Of a stretch of DNA of 64,000 nt, positions 17,199 through 26,654 are shown in pieces. The notes below the pieces were generated by a model. The model saw only the letters and a list, made by a program, of their open reading frames with translations. It ran no database searches and was not told where the DNA came from. How positions within the stretch are numbered: the stretch's first letter is position 1; every line of letters starts with the position of its first letter. Made by a program: the position numbers and the translations under genes. Source of the DNA: Lysobacter sp. HDW10. Lineage in GTDB: Bacteria; Pseudomonadota; Gammaproteobacteria; Xanthomonadales; Xanthomonadaceae. The stretch is taken from contig NZ_CP049864.1 in NCBI RefSeq assembly GCF_011300685.1, positions 1,542,885-1,606,884 of the forward strand, read 5' to 3'.

Positions 17199-17786
17199 AT
17201 GAGGGTTGACAAGAATCGCCTCACGTATCGCCATTCAAAAAGAGTTATTGCTTGGCAACAAAAGTTGCTTATTGCATGCGGCCTGAGTCTCACTATTTCT
17301 TCAGCAGCAAGCACTCTTCCGACAGATGATCGCTGTGATTCCTTGACGCTCGCAAAAATTCTCGTCTATGAACCTTGGTCTAAGATTCAAAAGAGGTTAG
17401 AGGATGCAGGGATACGTTTTCATGAAGAGGCGGGTTATCGTTTCATAACGATTAGTGCAGATACGCAAGATGGCAGCATCGAAATACGAAAACGAGTTCA
17501 TACAAATCACTCACAAGATGAATCGCCCGAGATAGAACAAGCCGTCTACGATTTCCGTTCCGACCGATGTGTCCCGATCGAAAAACTTCGAACACCGGGT
17601 TGGGAAAAGTATGTGGTGGCTTTAACCCCTGAGGCAATTGGTGAGCCTTTTTATGGCTATTCTCAAAAGCTTGAAAAGCTCGAGAAAAAAGTCGTATACC
17701 TTCGAAATCCCGTTGAGCCGAAGTGCATTTCGCAGATTGTTGTGAGCTCTAGCCGCGTGCGATGGAATTCGTATCCGATCCGTTGA
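17199..17786 (+). CDS. Small exported protein of unknown function after T4SS cluster
   Basis: About 195 aa if read from ATG 17199: basic N-region (MRVDKNRLTYRHSKR), hydrophobic LLIACGLSLTISS, probable signal cleavage before TLPTDDRCD, then a soluble domain with two Cys pairs and KLEKLEKK charged helix near the end. Other in-frame starts exist at 17070 and 17172, and none has a good ribosome-binding site, so the start is uncertain. AT content by eye is higher than in the flanking housekeeping genes, suggesting transfer. No family recognised. It lies 153 bases after the DUF4189 gene in the same direction. Confidence 0.45.
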   Translation: MRVDKNRLTYRHSKRVIAWQQKLLIACGLSLTISSAASTLPTDDRCDSLTLAKILVYEPWSKIQKRLEDAGIRFHEEAGYRFITISADTQDGSIEIRKRVHTNHSQDESPEIEQAVYDFRSDRCVPIEKLRTPGWEKYVVALTPEAIGEPFYGYSQKLEKLEKKVVYLRNPVEPKCISQIVVSSSRVRWNSYPIR

Positions 17787-18106
17787 GAACTGTTTTTCTG
17801 CGGCCTTCCCGCACTTAGTGAGCGATGTTCAGTCGATGAGAGTTCGATCCAAATCTGATCGGGAAAGTAGTTTGGCAAACAGCGCCTTTAGACTTGCCAG
17901 TTCCCAACTACTGGAACATCCGTGTCTTATTAACTGAATTGCCCCCTCTTTGATTTTGAAACTAGCCATAACCGTACGTATTGGTTTGTTTTTTTCCTAC
18001 AAGCGGCATGCGAATCAGATGTTTCCTACAAGCAATTTGCCGCTTTTCCATTGTGTTTCTGTGACGCGTATTCCAAACTCTTTGAACGTTCTGGGGAGAG
18101 GCTTGA
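17787..18106 (+). promoter_or_regulatory. AT-rich intergenic region with a 12-bp direct repeat
   Basis: A 320-base region with no convincing gene. The 12-mer TTTCCTACAAGC occurs twice (17993-18004 and 18022-18033), starting 29 bases apart, about 75-115 bases before the response-regulator start. This spacing suits a regulator binding on one face of the helix. GGGGAGAGG just before the ATG at 18107 is the ribosome-binding site. The first 180 bases hold nothing I can name. Confidence 0.5.
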
Positions 18107-18766
18107 ATGGCAATACGTGTTTTCATGCTGGAAGATCACACGCTCGTGCGTTCGGGAATACGCATGATGCTCAAGGCAGAAGCGGATATTGAAGTTGTGG
18201 GCGAGGCGGAGTCTGGGGAGGCTGCGCTGCCATTAATCAGAGCTTTGAAACCCGATGTCCTGCTGTGTGATATCCATTTGCCCGGGGTGAGTGGGTTGGA
18301 GGTCACGGAGCGCGTGACGCGCACAATGCCAGAAACCAAGGTGGTTGTGGTGTCTGTGATGGAGGACGGCCCGCTCCCCCGTAGGCTTTTAGATGCAGGC
18401 GCTTGCGGCTACGTAGGGAAGGGCGGTGATGCTCGCGAGCTGATTCGCGCAATTCGCGATGCCTTTAAGGGCAAGCGTTTCCTCGCAACCGCCGTGGCGC
18501 AAAACCTTGCCTTGGACAATGTGAAGAAGGACAAGTCCCCGTTCGATGCCTTGTCGCGCCGCGAGATTGAAGTGGCGCTGCTGCTAGTACGTGGTATCCG
18601 CCAGGAAGAGATTGCACGTCGTCTCAGCCTGAGCGCCAAGACGATCAATACGCACAAGTCGCGTGCCTACGACAAGCTGGGCATTAAAGATGTTGTTGCG
18701 CTGGCACGTATGGTGTCGCAACATGGGCTGGGGGATCCGAGTCAGTCGTTGCCAAACAACTTCTGA
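18107..18766 (+). CDS. LuxR/FixJ-family response regulator (GacA/UvrY-like)
   Basis: A 219-aa two-component output protein. The receiver domain has acidic residues ED at 9-10, phospho-acceptor Asp55 (LLCDIHLPG), a Thr/Ser position in VVVVSVM, and Lys109-region GYVGKGG. A LuxR-type helix-turn-helix follows (LSRREIEVALLLVRG, IARRLSLSAKTINTHKSR). The best match I recall is GacA/UvrY, which activates small regulatory RNAs, but no sensor kinase or uvrC lies nearby to confirm it. The gene is monocistronic, with a strong terminator 20 bases after its stop, and converges on rne. Confidence 0.8.
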   Translation: MAIRVFMLEDHTLVRSGIRMMLKAEADIEVVGEAESGEAALPLIRALKPDVLLCDIHLPGVSGLEVTERVTRTMPETKVVVVSVMEDGPLPRRLLDAGACGYVGKGGDARELIRAIRDAFKGKRFLATAVAQNLALDNVKKDKSPFDALSRREIEVALLLVRGIRQEEIARRLSLSAKTINTHKSRAYDKLGIKDVVALARMVSQHGLGDPSQSLPNNF

Positions 18767-18787
18767 GAATTCCGGGGAGTGGAAACT

Positions 18788-18823
18788 GAAAAGGCGCAAT
18801 CAAATGATTGCGCCTTTTCTTTG
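18788..18823. terminator. Intrinsic terminator between response regulator and rne
   Basis: A perfect 15-bp stem (arms 18788-18802 and 18805-18819, GAAAAGGCGCAATCA and its complement) with A and T runs on both sides. It can serve both convergent genes. Confidence 0.9.
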
Positions 18824-18840
18824 TTCAAGCCCGTAGCTGA

Positions 18841-21780
18841 TTAGGCTTCGGATGTGTCATCCGGGCTTTCAATCTTCGGCGCAGGTGCCGTCGAATTGCG
18901 GAAGATGCTGTTGGATGGGTCCGCGAGGGACACAGCAATCGCCTGAGACAACGACAACGCCGGCAACGGTTCCGGAATGCGCGTTTGATTCAGACCCATG
19001 CCACTTTCCTTAGCAACCTCAGCGGCGGGTGCTTCAACGGCTTGAACCGCTTCGACTTCAGCCAGCGCTTCGACGGCAATCTCTGCGGGCGCTTTGGCCA
19101 CGATTTCGACAGTTTCAATCGGCGCAACCGTAGGTGCGTGTTGCGCAGCCGCAGCAGCTGGCACTTCTGCTTCAGTCGGCATGTCCATGACTGCGTGTTG
19201 CGGCGCAACGGCTTCTGCATTGCTTACGGGATGGACAGTTTCGGTCGCTACCGTGGCATCAATGTCTGTGCTAACCGTAGTGGGCGCAGCTTCCACGCTC
19301 AGACTCGGTGCGGTCGGGGCCGGAGTTTCGACATGCTTCACTTCGGCAACGACTGGGTTGGCAGGTGCCTCGATGTCGTCGAATTCGAACTCGGGCTGGC
19401 TGCCGCTATCTGCAACGATGTCATCGCCATCATCGAGACCACCTTCAGCGCCTTCGTTCGCAGCGCCTTCGCCACCACGACGGCGACGACGTCCACCGCG
19501 ACGTCCGCGACGACGCTTCGGTTTGTCACCATCTGCAACCACTTCGTCCGTCGTCACATCGGTTTGTGCCGAAATCTCGGCGGCCACTTCGGTGCTGATG
19601 GCTGCATCGTTCGCAGGTGCGGGCGATGCCTCGACAACAGCAGGGCTATCCACTTCAACTGCAGTGGTTTCAACAACCTCGTTCGCAACATTCGCTGCGG
19701 CTGCTTCATCCTGGCCACCGCGGCCACGACGATTGCGGTTGCGGCGACGGCTATTGCGGCCTTCTGCGTTTGCGGTCTCTGCGTTCGGTGCGGCGTCGTC
19801 TTGTGCGTTCGTCACTGCATGCGACTTTTGCACCGGCGCCTTCTCGCTTTGAGCAGGCTTCGGTTGTTGCGCACGTTGCTCTTGCTTTTGGCGTTGCTCG
19901 TTGGAACGGTTGCCTTGCGCGTTTTCATCACGCGCAGGTTTCTGACGATCACCGCCGCGGTCATTGCGGTCGTTGCGGTTATTGCGATTACGGTTGTTGT
20001 TATTTCCGCCGCGATTGTGGCCACGTGATTCGTTTGAACCGTTCGATTTCGGCGTGGCAACCGGTGCCGCTTCTTCACCCTTCAATGCATCAATAATGCG
20101 GCCGAGCAAGCCTTTGCGCGGCTTGGCAGCAGCCTTCGACACTTCTTGAACCACTTGTTGCGGTTCGCGCAACGGTGCAGGTTGATCCGGGCGCACAGCC
20201 TTAACCGCCGGTGCGTCCGGCATGTTCAAGTTCTTCTTGGTGAGTGCGTAAGTCGGCAACTTACGCGGCGTACCACGTTGGTAGCTCGGGCGGTTGGACT
20301 CTTCGCCCATTTCGTTTTCGCGCAGACGCGTCACTTCGTAGTGCGGCGTATGCATTTGCTCATCAGCAACGATCACAATCGGTGCGCCATGACGACGCTC
20401 GATTTCCGCCATCGCATTGCGCTTCTCATTCAATAAGAAGTTAGCGATGTCGACCGGTGCCTGCACCAGCACTTGTCCGGTGTTGTCTTTCATTGCGTGT
20501 TCTTCAGCGACGCGGATGATCGACAGCGACAACGATTCGATGCTGCGCATACGGCCGTGGCCTTCGCAACGCGGGCACACGATTTGGCTGTTTTCACCCA
20601 AGGACGGACGCAAGCGCTGGCGGCTCATTTCCATCAAGCCGAACTTTGAAATGCGGCCCAGCTGTACGCGCGCACGGTCTGAACGCAAGGCATTCTGCAG
20701 ACGGCTTTCGACTTCGCGTTGGTGCTTGGTCGAATCCATATCAATGAAATCGATAACCACCAAACCGCCAAGGTCACGCAGACGCAACTGGCGTGCCACT
20801 TCTTCGGCGGCTTCCAAATTGGTTTGGAAAGCGGTTTCTTCAATATCGCCACCACGCGTCGCACGTGCAGAGTTCACGTCGACTGCCGTCAGGGCTTCAG
20901 TTTGATCAATGACCAACGCGCCGCCGGAAGGCAGGCGCACTTCGCGCTCGTACGCATTTTCAATCTGCGATTCGATTTGGAAGCGGTTGAAGAGCGGTGT
21001 GTCGTCCGTGTAGTGCTTCAGCTTGCGCAGGTTATGCGGCATCACTTGTTCGACGAACTCGCGAGCCTCTTCGTACATTTCCGGCGTATCGACCAACACT
21101 TCGCCAATGTCTGGGCGCATGTAGTCTCGCAGGGCACGAATAATCAGACGTGATTCTTGGTAGATCAAGAACGGCGAGGGCTTCGACAGCGAGGCCTCGG
21201 TGATGGCACGCCACACCGACAACAGGTAGTCGAGATCCCACTGCAGTTCTTCAGCATCGCGGCCAACGCCCGCAGTACGAATGATGACGCCCATGCCATC
21301 GGGGATCGTCAGGGCATCCATCGCCTTCTTAAGCTCGGCACGGTCGTCACCCTCAATGCGACGCGACACGCCACCGGCGCTCGGCGAATTGGGCATGAGG
21401 ACCATGTAGCGGCCAGCCAACGAGATAAACGTGGTCAGGGCAGCGCCCTTGTTGCCGCGTTCTTCTTTATCGACTTGAACAACAATTTCCTGGCCTTCTT
21501 TCAGCAACTCACGAATGTTGCCGCTGCGGTGGTCGACACCTTCAACGAAGAAGCTCTTGGAGATTTCTTTGAGTGGCAAGAAGCCATGGCGGGCTGCACC
21601 GTATTCAACGAAAGCCGCTTCAAGCGACGGTTCGATGCGGGTGATTTTGCCCTTATAGATGTTTGATTTTTTTTGTTCTTTGGACGGTTGTTCGATGTCG
21701 ATGTCGTACAGATTTTGGCCATCGACAATTGCGACACGCAGTTCTTCTGCCTGTGTCGCATTGATGAGCATGCGTTTCAT
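18841..21780 (-). CDS. rne: Ribonuclease E
   Basis: The main mRNA-decay and rRNA/tRNA-processing endonuclease, 979 aa, inner-membrane-associated degradosome scaffold. S1 domain (about 38-120, [20 protein letters not shown]), 5'-sensor/RNase H regions, then the DNase I-like domain with catalytic Asp301 (TAVDVNSAR) and Asp344 (VIDFIDMD). The Zn-link CPRCEGHG (Cys402 and Cys405) joins protomers. From about residue 520 the chain is low-complexity: Arg/Asn-rich RNA-binding blocks ([12 protein letters not shown]) and long Ala/Val/Pro/Glu stretches. The start has a GAGGA site. A structured leader precedes it, and E. coli rne is autoregulated through such a leader. Confidence 0.95.
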   Translation of the reverse strand: MKRMLINATQAEELRVAIVDGQNLYDIDIEQPSKEQKKSNIYKGKITRIEPSLEAAFVEYGAARHGFLPLKEISKSFFVEGVDHRSGNIRELLKEGQEIVVQVDKEERGNKGAALTTFISLAGRYMVLMPNSPSAGGVSRRIEGDDRAELKKAMDALTIPDGMGVIIRTAGVGRDAEELQWDLDYLLSVWRAITEASLSKPSPFLIYQESRLIIRALRDYMRPDIGEVLVDTPEMYEEAREFVEQVMPHNLRKLKHYTDDTPLFNRFQIESQIENAYEREVRLPSGGALVIDQTEALTAVDVNSARATRGGDIEETAFQTNLEAAEEVARQLRLRDLGGLVVIDFIDMDSTKHQREVESRLQNALRSDRARVQLGRISKFGLMEMSRQRLRPSLGENSQIVCPRCEGHGRMRSIESLSLSIIRVAEEHAMKDNTGQVLVQAPVDIANFLLNEKRNAMAEIERRHGAPIVIVADEQMHTPHYEVTRLRENEMGEESNRPSYQRGTPRKLPTYALTKKNLNMPDAPAVKAVRPDQPAPLREPQQVVQEVSKAAAKPRKGLLGRIIDALKGEEAAPVATPKSNGSNESRGHNRGGNNNNRNRNNRNDRNDRGGDRQKPARDENAQGNRSNEQRQKQEQRAQQPKPAQSEKAPVQKSHAVTNAQDDAAPNAETANAEGRNSRRRNRNRRGRGGQDEAAAANVANEVVETTAVEVDSPAVVEASPAPANDAAISTEVAAEISAQTDVTTDEVVADGDKPKRRRGRRGGRRRRRGGEGAANEGAEGGLDDGDDIVADSGSQPEFEFDDIEAPANPVVAEVKHVETPAPTAPSLSVEAAPTTVSTDIDATVATETVHPVSNAEAVAPQHAVMDMPTEAEVPAAAAAQHAPTVAPIETVEIVAKAPAEIAVEALAEVEAVQAVEAPAAEVAKESGMGLNQTRIPEPLPALSLSQAIAVSLADPSNSIFRNSTAPAPKIESPDDTSEA

Positions 21781-22142
21781 TGTGCGTTCCTCGCGCTACC
21801 ATGCGCGCCAACGCCGGGCGTTCCTGCCTCTGAACAACGAAATCTCTGCGCAAGCGCGTATTTCGAGTCGTTCAGCGCTACAACACCACGGCATGCCGCG
21901 GGAGCGCTTATCCTTGTTTTGATGAAGCCGACGTAGCGCAGAGCGCACGCACGGCACGAATGGGTTCAACTACAGGCCGACATGGCCCGACTAAACTCGC
22001 TGGCGCCGCCAGTCCGGTTAACATGTCCACCCCTAGGGTGGTGGTTCCGTTACTGAGCGGAACTTCGTACAGTGGGCTTTCGGCCGCAACTGTGGCGAAA
22101 AACAGCCATAAAGTTTCGTATCCGGAGTGTAACAGAAAGCCC
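21781..22142 (-). promoter_or_regulatory. rne leader / divergent rne-rluC promoter region
   Basis: A 362-base region between divergent rne and rluC, the same arrangement and nearly the same length as in E. coli, where a 361-nt rne leader mediates autoregulation. Two stem-loops sit next to the rne ribosome-binding site (arms 21792-21796/21803-21807 and 21810-21814/21818-21822). Further up are GTTCCG/CGGAAC around 22050 and CCACCC/GGGTGG around 22030. The actual promoter positions are not resolved. An upstream frame continuous with rluC (from 21960) reads through here but is unlikely to be translated. Confidence 0.55.
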
Positions 22143-23108
22143 ATGTCAGATTCAGCTTTGTCAGCGCCGCGCGGCGTGCGTATGGTGACGGTTCCGGAGG
22201 ATCGGGACGGCCAAAGGCTGGACAACTTCCTCTTGGGCCAGCTCAAAGGTGTGCCCAAGTCATTGATTTACAAGTTGCTGCGTTCCGGCCAAGTGCGGGT
22301 GAACGGTGGTCGCGTTAAGCCTGAGCGCAAGCTGCTGGCGGGCGAGGTCGTGCGGATTCCGCCCATCTCAGTCCCAGATGAGAACGCAGAAAAGCCTGAT
22401 GTGGCCCAAGGGCTGCTCAAGGCGCTGGCCGCAGCCATCGTGTTTGAAGACAACCGTCTCCTGGCGATCAACAAGCCATCCGGATTGGCAAGCCACGGCG
22501 GCAGCGGCATCCGTCACGGCGCGATCGAGGCCATGCGCAGCCTTCGCCCGAACGACAACCTCGAGCTCGTCCACCGTCTGGACCGAGACACCTCGGGCTT
22601 GCTGATCTTCGCCAAGAAGCGTTCAGCCCTCCGCGAGCTTCAAGCCCTCCTGCGTGAAGACCACGGCGCCGGTATCGAGAAAAAGTACATGGCCCTTCTG
22701 ATCGGCCGCATGCCGGACGGCACGATGGATGTCGACGCCCCTTTGCACGTTGGTTTGCGCCAAGGTGGCGAGCGTCATGTGCAAGTGAACGCGATGGGCA
22801 AGATATCCATCAGTCACTTCAAAGTGCTGCAACGGCTGGACGGGCATTCTTTCTGTGAGGTTCGGATTGATACCGGCCGCACGCACCAAATTCGCGTCCA
22901 TGCCCAGCACATTGGTCACGCCGTTGCGGGTGACGACAAATACGGCGACGAGTCCGTCAACAAGCGCTTGAAGACCAAGTACGGCCTCAAGCGTCTGTTT
23001 TTGCACGCAGCCTCGATGCGCTTCTTCTTAAATGAAGGCCGCGATGAGTACCTATTGGACGCGCCGCTCGCCGGAGACTTGCGCAGCGTCCTAGACAAAA
23101 TGGCTTGA
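22143..23108 (+). CDS. rluC: 23S rRNA pseudouridine synthase RluC
   Basis: Makes pseudouridines 955, 2504 and 2580 of 23S rRNA in E. coli. The N-terminal S4 domain (QRLDNFLLGQLKGVPKSLIYKL) resembles E. coli RluC nearly residue for residue. The catalytic Asp lies in ELVHRLDRDTSGLL, and the TGRTHQIRVHAQHIGH motif follows. ATG 22143 gives 321 aa, matching the family; the frame is open upstream to 21960 but that part is non-homologous leader. The gene is divergent from rne, as in enterobacteria, and meets phhB stop to stop. Confidence 0.93.
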   Translation: MSDSALSAPRGVRMVTVPEDRDGQRLDNFLLGQLKGVPKSLIYKLLRSGQVRVNGGRVKPERKLLAGEVVRIPPISVPDENAEKPDVAQGLLKALAAAIVFEDNRLLAINKPSGLASHGGSGIRHGAIEAMRSLRPNDNLELVHRLDRDTSGLLIFAKKRSALRELQALLREDHGAGIEKKYMALLIGRMPDGTMDVDAPLHVGLRQGGERHVQVNAMGKISISHFKVLQRLDGHSFCEVRIDTGRTHQIRVHAQHIGHAVAGDDKYGDESVNKRLKTKYGLKRLFLHAASMRFFLNEGRDEYLLDAPLAGDLRSVLDKMA

Positions 23109-23450
23109 TTAGCGCGTCAGTGCGTCGGCCTTTGCCGCGCAAATAAAGTCGTTCTCAGACAGACCGCCCACATCATGGGTGGAATAACGCACCACACATC
23201 GGTCGTAATGCACACCTAAATCAGGATGATGGTCTTCACGATGGGCGATATGCGCCAAGGCGTTCACGAATGCCATCGTCTTGTAATAGTCAGGGAAGGT
23301 GAACGTGCGTTCGATTGCGTGACCGTTTTCAATGACTGACCAATTTTCAAGCTGCGTCATCAAATTGCGGATATCGACGTCGCCCAAGCGGTGTTCCGCC
23401 CCCTTCTTGGCGACGCAGTGGGCTTGCAGGAGGGGAACTAAGTCGATCAT
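23109..23450 (-). CDS. phhB: Pterin-4a-carbinolamine dehydratase
   Basis: Dehydrates 4a-hydroxytetrahydrobiopterin, recycling the cofactor of phenylalanine hydroxylase; the family also acts as a transcription cofactor (DCoH). From ATG 23450 ([18 protein letters not shown]-like site upstream) it has 113 aa. The family signature is intact: [16 protein letters not shown], then [10 protein letters not shown] with the catalytic His residues, then [21 protein letters not shown]. An earlier ATG at 23483 adds 11 unmatched residues. No phenylalanine hydroxylase gene is nearby. Confidence 0.93.
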   Translation of the reverse strand: MIDLVPLLQAHCVAKKGAEHRLGDVDIRNLMTQLENWSVIENGHAIERTFTFPDYYKTMAFVNALAHIAHREDHHPDLGVHYDRCVVRYSTHDVGGLSENDFICAAKADALTR

Positions 23451-23540
23451 GCCGTGTCTCTCTGTATGCGAGTTAAAACCCATTCGGGCGCAGATTCAGA
23501 TGAAGTCTCGATCTGGCCCCGTGTCGTTAGAATACCTTTC

Positions 23541-24134
23541 ATGATCGAAATCACCGAATCCGCACAAGCCCACTTCCGTCGATTGTTGGAAAAAGAAAGC
23601 ATGCCGGACATCGGCGTTCGCCTGGCTGCAGTGAATGCAGGCACGCCGAAAGCCGATGTGTCGCTCGTGTTTGCAGGTCCGGGTGATCTGGACGGCCAAG
23701 AATGGGCGATTGATTGTCATGGCTTCACGTTGTGGGTGGATGGCGCCTCGGCGACCGCACTCGACGGCGCACGCATCGACTATCTGACACAAGGCATGGG
23801 CGGACAGTTGCAAATCCGCGCACCGAAAATTAAGGGTGAAGTACCCGGTGAAGGCGCGTCAGTGATTGAACGTGTTCGTCATGTCATGACGCATGAAATC
23901 AATCCCATGTTGGCCAGTCACCGCGGTAGTGCGACGCTCGAGTCGGTTGATGCAGACGGCGTGGTCTATTTGCGTTTCGGTGGTGGTTGCCACGGCTGCG
24001 GCATGGCCGATGTCACGCTGAAGCAAGGCATCGAGAAAACGTTGAAGGAGCGCGTACCCGAAGTCACCGCGGTGCGTGATGCCACTGACCATGATACAGG
24101 CGCGGCGCCTTATATGCCGCGCACGGGTCACTGA
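23541..24134 (+). CDS. nfuA: Fe-S cluster carrier NfuA
   Basis: Delivers [4Fe-4S] clusters to target apoproteins, especially under iron or oxidative stress. Two domains: a degenerate A-type (HesB-like) N-terminal part (1-100) lacking the cluster cysteines, and a NifU-like C-terminal part with the cluster motif CHGCGM (Cys150 and Cys153) and [18 protein letters not shown]. From ATG 23541 the length is 198 aa (E. coli 191). The frame also opens upstream at 23454, but homology starts at [12 protein letters not shown]. It diverges from phhB. Confidence 0.93.
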   Translation: MIEITESAQAHFRRLLEKESMPDIGVRLAAVNAGTPKADVSLVFAGPGDLDGQEWAIDCHGFTLWVDGASATALDGARIDYLTQGMGGQLQIRAPKIKGEVPGEGASVIERVRHVMTHEINPMLASHRGSATLESVDADGVVYLRFGGGCHGCGMADVTLKQGIEKTLKERVPEVTAVRDATDHDTGAAPYMPRTGH

Positions 24135-24148
24135 GCACAGCGCCCTGC

Positions 24149-25804
24149 ATGTTTACGCCTGAAGGTTTGGCTGAAGCCCTCAAACATTCAAGACGTAAGC
24201 TGAAATCAATTCGGCCTGAAACACAGGCAGCAGATTTAACGCGCGTCCACGCGATTTTGGATGCGCGTCCCGCGAGCGCGCCTCAGCCACACTTCAAACC
24301 TGCAGGTCTCAGTGATGTGTTTGCCGCTCGAGCGCCCAAGGCCGCCGCGCGCAGACTGCCAGAGCTCACGCGCTGGCAAGCGTTTAGGCGCTTGTTCAAT
24401 CAAGAGTGGCTTCCGCCGGGCCCTGAAGACCGCAAGTTACGAATTTCAGCGGGTTTCATCAGTGTCCTGACGAATCTGTTTTTCTTCGCGATGTTGTTGT
24501 GGTTGATGTACGTCCGATTCTTGATGCCGCCTCGTCCGGATTTGAGCGAGAGCATTCGCGTTCAAATCATGGGGGCAGGGGCGCCTGAAGAAGAAGGCGG
24601 CGGTGCGCCAGAACAGGCCGGCGATCTTCAAGTGGCGTCTGCGCAATCGCAAGCGACCAAGTCAGCCGTGAATGCAGCAGAAAGTGACGCAAAGTCCGAA
24701 GCGCAAACCGAAGCTTTGATGCAAGAAACTATTGAAGCGACGAGCGTGCCTTTGGCGCAAGCGACGGTGCCAACCAGCACGTCTGTGACGCAGCCCATCC
24801 AGCATGTGGAGCAACCAGAGCAGACGCAGCAAATTGATGCAAGTCGACCTACGCCCAATGAAACGAGCTATCGCGTCCCTGATTTGAAGCCGATGCCACT
24901 GCCTGCGCAAAGGGCGGCGGAACTGAAGGCAGAAGCTTTACCGGAAGTCGCCTCTGTGCCAATGCCGGCGGAGCCCGAGGCACCGCGCGTTTCAATGCCG
25001 AATGCGCGCATCGCGCCCGTCACGCAAACGCCTAGAAGCCTGCAGGCCTCTGATCTCAGCGGTGAGCTGAAGTCATTGCCCAATCCCGCGCCGTCGACAG
25101 GTACGAGCGCCGGACAATCAGACACCGCGAGCAGCACAACAGCCAGTACGACGCAAGGCAAACAAAACGCTTCGGTCAACGCGGCACCCGCCACGGCGGT
25201 TGGTAATAAACAAGGTGTGGCAGAGAATGCCAAGGGCGCGGGTGCTGCAAACTTGCCCAAGCAGGGCAGTGTCCCAACACCTTTGAAGGGTGATGACTGG
25301 GGCGCCGCGAAAAAGAACGTTGCGGGCACGGCAAAAGGCGGCGAACGAGGAAACGGTAAAGCCGGGGGTGCCACGGGTGGCAACACGGCCAGCATCTTTA
25401 ACGCAGACGGCAGTGTCCGTTTGCCAGACCAATTCAAAGCCAAACCACCCGATCCCTATAAAGAAGGCTCTTGGCTAAAACGCCCGGGCATCGTTGTGCA
25501 AGACACGGTCTTCAGTAAGTATTGGATTCCACCGGGCACCTTGCTTGAGGAATGGGTGCGCAAAGGCATCAAGGCGATTTCCATTCCGATTCCAGGCACC
25601 AACCTGGTGTTGAACTGCCAGATCTCCCTCCTTCAACTAGGGGGCGGCTGTGTGCCGGGCTCGGGCAAAAATGGGCCCAAAGACAATCCTGCGAGCGCGC
25701 GACCGCCGCCGGATATTCCGTTCAAACCTGAGTTGTTTGAAGATCAAAGTGTTTTAGGACCGCCAAATGCGGACGAGAAGGCCAAGCCCGTACCCACGCC
25801 TTGA
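24149..25804 (+). CDS. One-span membrane protein with long low-complexity region ('transmembrane repetitive protein')
   Basis: A 551-aa protein of a type annotated only in Xanthomonadaceae as far as I recall. A cytoplasmic basic region (1-108) is followed by one membrane span (about 111-133, VLTNLFFFAMLLWLMYV). A long Ala/Gln/Ser/Thr/Pro-rich region follows (about 140-410), then a compact C-terminal domain (about 430-510: KRPGIVVQDTVFSKYWIPPGTLL, LEEWVRKGIKAISIPIPGTN, two Cys). The layout resembles TonB or TolA, an inner-membrane anchor with an extended linker reaching an envelope partner, but no TonB motif is seen. Function unknown. Confidence 0.7.
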   Translation: MFTPEGLAEALKHSRRKLKSIRPETQAADLTRVHAILDARPASAPQPHFKPAGLSDVFAARAPKAAARRLPELTRWQAFRRLFNQEWLPPGPEDRKLRISAGFISVLTNLFFFAMLLWLMYVRFLMPPRPDLSESIRVQIMGAGAPEEEGGGAPEQAGDLQVASAQSQATKSAVNAAESDAKSEAQTEALMQETIEATSVPLAQATVPTSTSVTQPIQHVEQPEQTQQIDASRPTPNETSYRVPDLKPMPLPAQRAAELKAEALPEVASVPMPAEPEAPRVSMPNARIAPVTQTPRSLQASDLSGELKSLPNPAPSTGTSAGQSDTASSTTASTTQGKQNASVNAAPATAVGNKQGVAENAKGAGAANLPKQGSVPTPLKGDDWGAAKKNVAGTAKGGERGNGKAGGATGGNTASIFNADGSVRLPDQFKAKPPDPYKEGSWLKRPGIVVQDTVFSKYWIPPGTLLEEWVRKGIKAISIPIPGTNLVLNCQISLLQLGGGCVPGSGKNGPKDNPASARPPPDIPFKPELFEDQSVLGPPNADEKAKPVPTP

Positions 25805-25812
25805 TATCACCC

Positions 25813-25846
25813 AATAAAAAAGCCCGCTTTCGCGGGCTTTTTTTGT
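25813..25846. terminator. Bidirectional intrinsic terminator
   Basis: AAAGCCCGC / GCGGGCTTT stem with a 3-base loop, A run on the left and T7 run on the right. It serves the repetitive protein gene (plus) and the cytochrome c pair (minus). Confidence 0.9.
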
Positions 25847-25857
25847 ATCGATGCAAA

Positions 25858-26337
25858 TCAATGCTTGCCAGCAAGGTCGCCTAGGTGACCCGGTTGCGAC
25901 GAGAAGTAAGCGGCCAGATCAGAAATCTGTTGATCGCTCAGTTCCTTCGTTTGCAAGCTCATGATCGCGTGGTCGCGCTCACCGTCGCGATACATGATCA
26001 GCGTGTGCGCGAGGTAATCGCCGTACTGACCTGCCAAATTCGGGGTCGCGGCGTCGATCGGCTTGGCGCCGCCCGGGCCGTGGCAGCTGACGCACTTGGT
26101 TTCTGCGATTTCTTTGCCGGCGGCAATGTCCGGTGACGGCAAGTTCGCCAGCGAACGCGAAGAAATGTTCTCAGCCGCAGCTTCGTGCGCTTTTTCTTCA
26201 GCACTCTTGGCTTGTTCGGCGTGCGATTCCGCGGTGGCGTCTTTGTTACCGCTGTTGCCGCAAGCGGCGAGGCCCAGCGATGCGAATGCAATGAAGCAGG
26301 CGAGTTGAATACGGTTTGCTGTCATTGGGCGGCTCAC
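25858..26337 (-). CDS. Class I cytochrome c lipoprotein
   Basis: A 159-aa periplasmic electron carrier tethered by lipid: lipobox LAAC in GLAACGNSG, a charged Ala/Glu linker, then one haem-binding motif CVSCH (about residue 82) and a distal Met candidate in HAIMSLQTKELSD, where the order H-x-x-M-x-x-Q matches c4/c5-type small cytochromes. ATG 26337 overlaps the stop of the upstream cytochrome by four bases; a second ATG four codons in may be the true start. It is the second gene of a two-cytochrome operon, a pair that usually feeds electrons to terminal oxidases. Confidence 0.85.
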   Translation of the reverse strand: MSRPMTANRIQLACFIAFASLGLAACGNSGNKDATAESHAEQAKSAEEKAHEAAAENISSRSLANLPSPDIAAGKEIAETKCVSCHGPGGAKPIDAATPNLAGQYGDYLAHTLIMYRDGERDHAIMSLQTKELSDQQISDLAAYFSSQPGHLGDLAGKH

Positions 26338-26654
26338 TTCGTCTTAATGCTGGACAGGTAGGCGGCAAGGTTCGCCAAGTCTTCATCGCTGAAGCTGGCG
26401 GCCTGTGCCTGCATGGTGGCGTGCTTGCGTTTGCCTGCCTTGTAATCCTTCAGCGCATTCAGCAAGTACTGATCCGTCTGACCGGCGATACGCGGAATGT
26501 GGTAGCTCGGATACGCATTCTTATAGCCGGTGATGCCGTGGCAACCGTGGCAGGTATAGGAGATTTCCTTACCGCGCTGAAGGTTGACGTCGGCGGCTTG
26601 CGCCATGGTTGGGATGGCGAGTGTCAGACAGATGGCAAAGCAAAGCTTTCGCAT
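26334..26654 (-). CDS. Small soluble periplasmic cytochrome c
   Basis: A 106-aa precursor from ATG 26654: signal peptide MRKLCFAICLTLAIPTMAQA, then a mature c-type cytochrome with CHGCH haem motif and axial Met in HATMQAQAASFSDEDLANLAAY. The frame runs 52 codons further upstream but without homology, so the signal-peptide start is preferred. It is coupled by a four-base overlap to the lipoprotein cytochrome. Together the two resemble the c4-like pair in which two single-haem domains act in sequence. It diverges from the RND efflux operon. Confidence 0.85.
   Translation of the reverse strand: MRKLCFAICLTLAIPTMAQAADVNLQRGKEISYTCHGCHGITGYKNAYPSYHIPRIAGQTDQYLLNALKDYKAGKRKHATMQAQAASFSDEDLANLAAYLSSIKTK

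Noticed and set aside
18985..20096. Long plus-strand open frames antisense to rne (252-347 codons)
   Set aside because: They mirror the low-complexity Ala/Arg/Pro-rich C-terminal half of RNase E; composition and lack of start signals mark them as shadows.
21960..22142. N-terminal extension of rluC
   Set aside because: The extra 61 residues match no RluC and coincide with the structured rne/rluC intergenic region.
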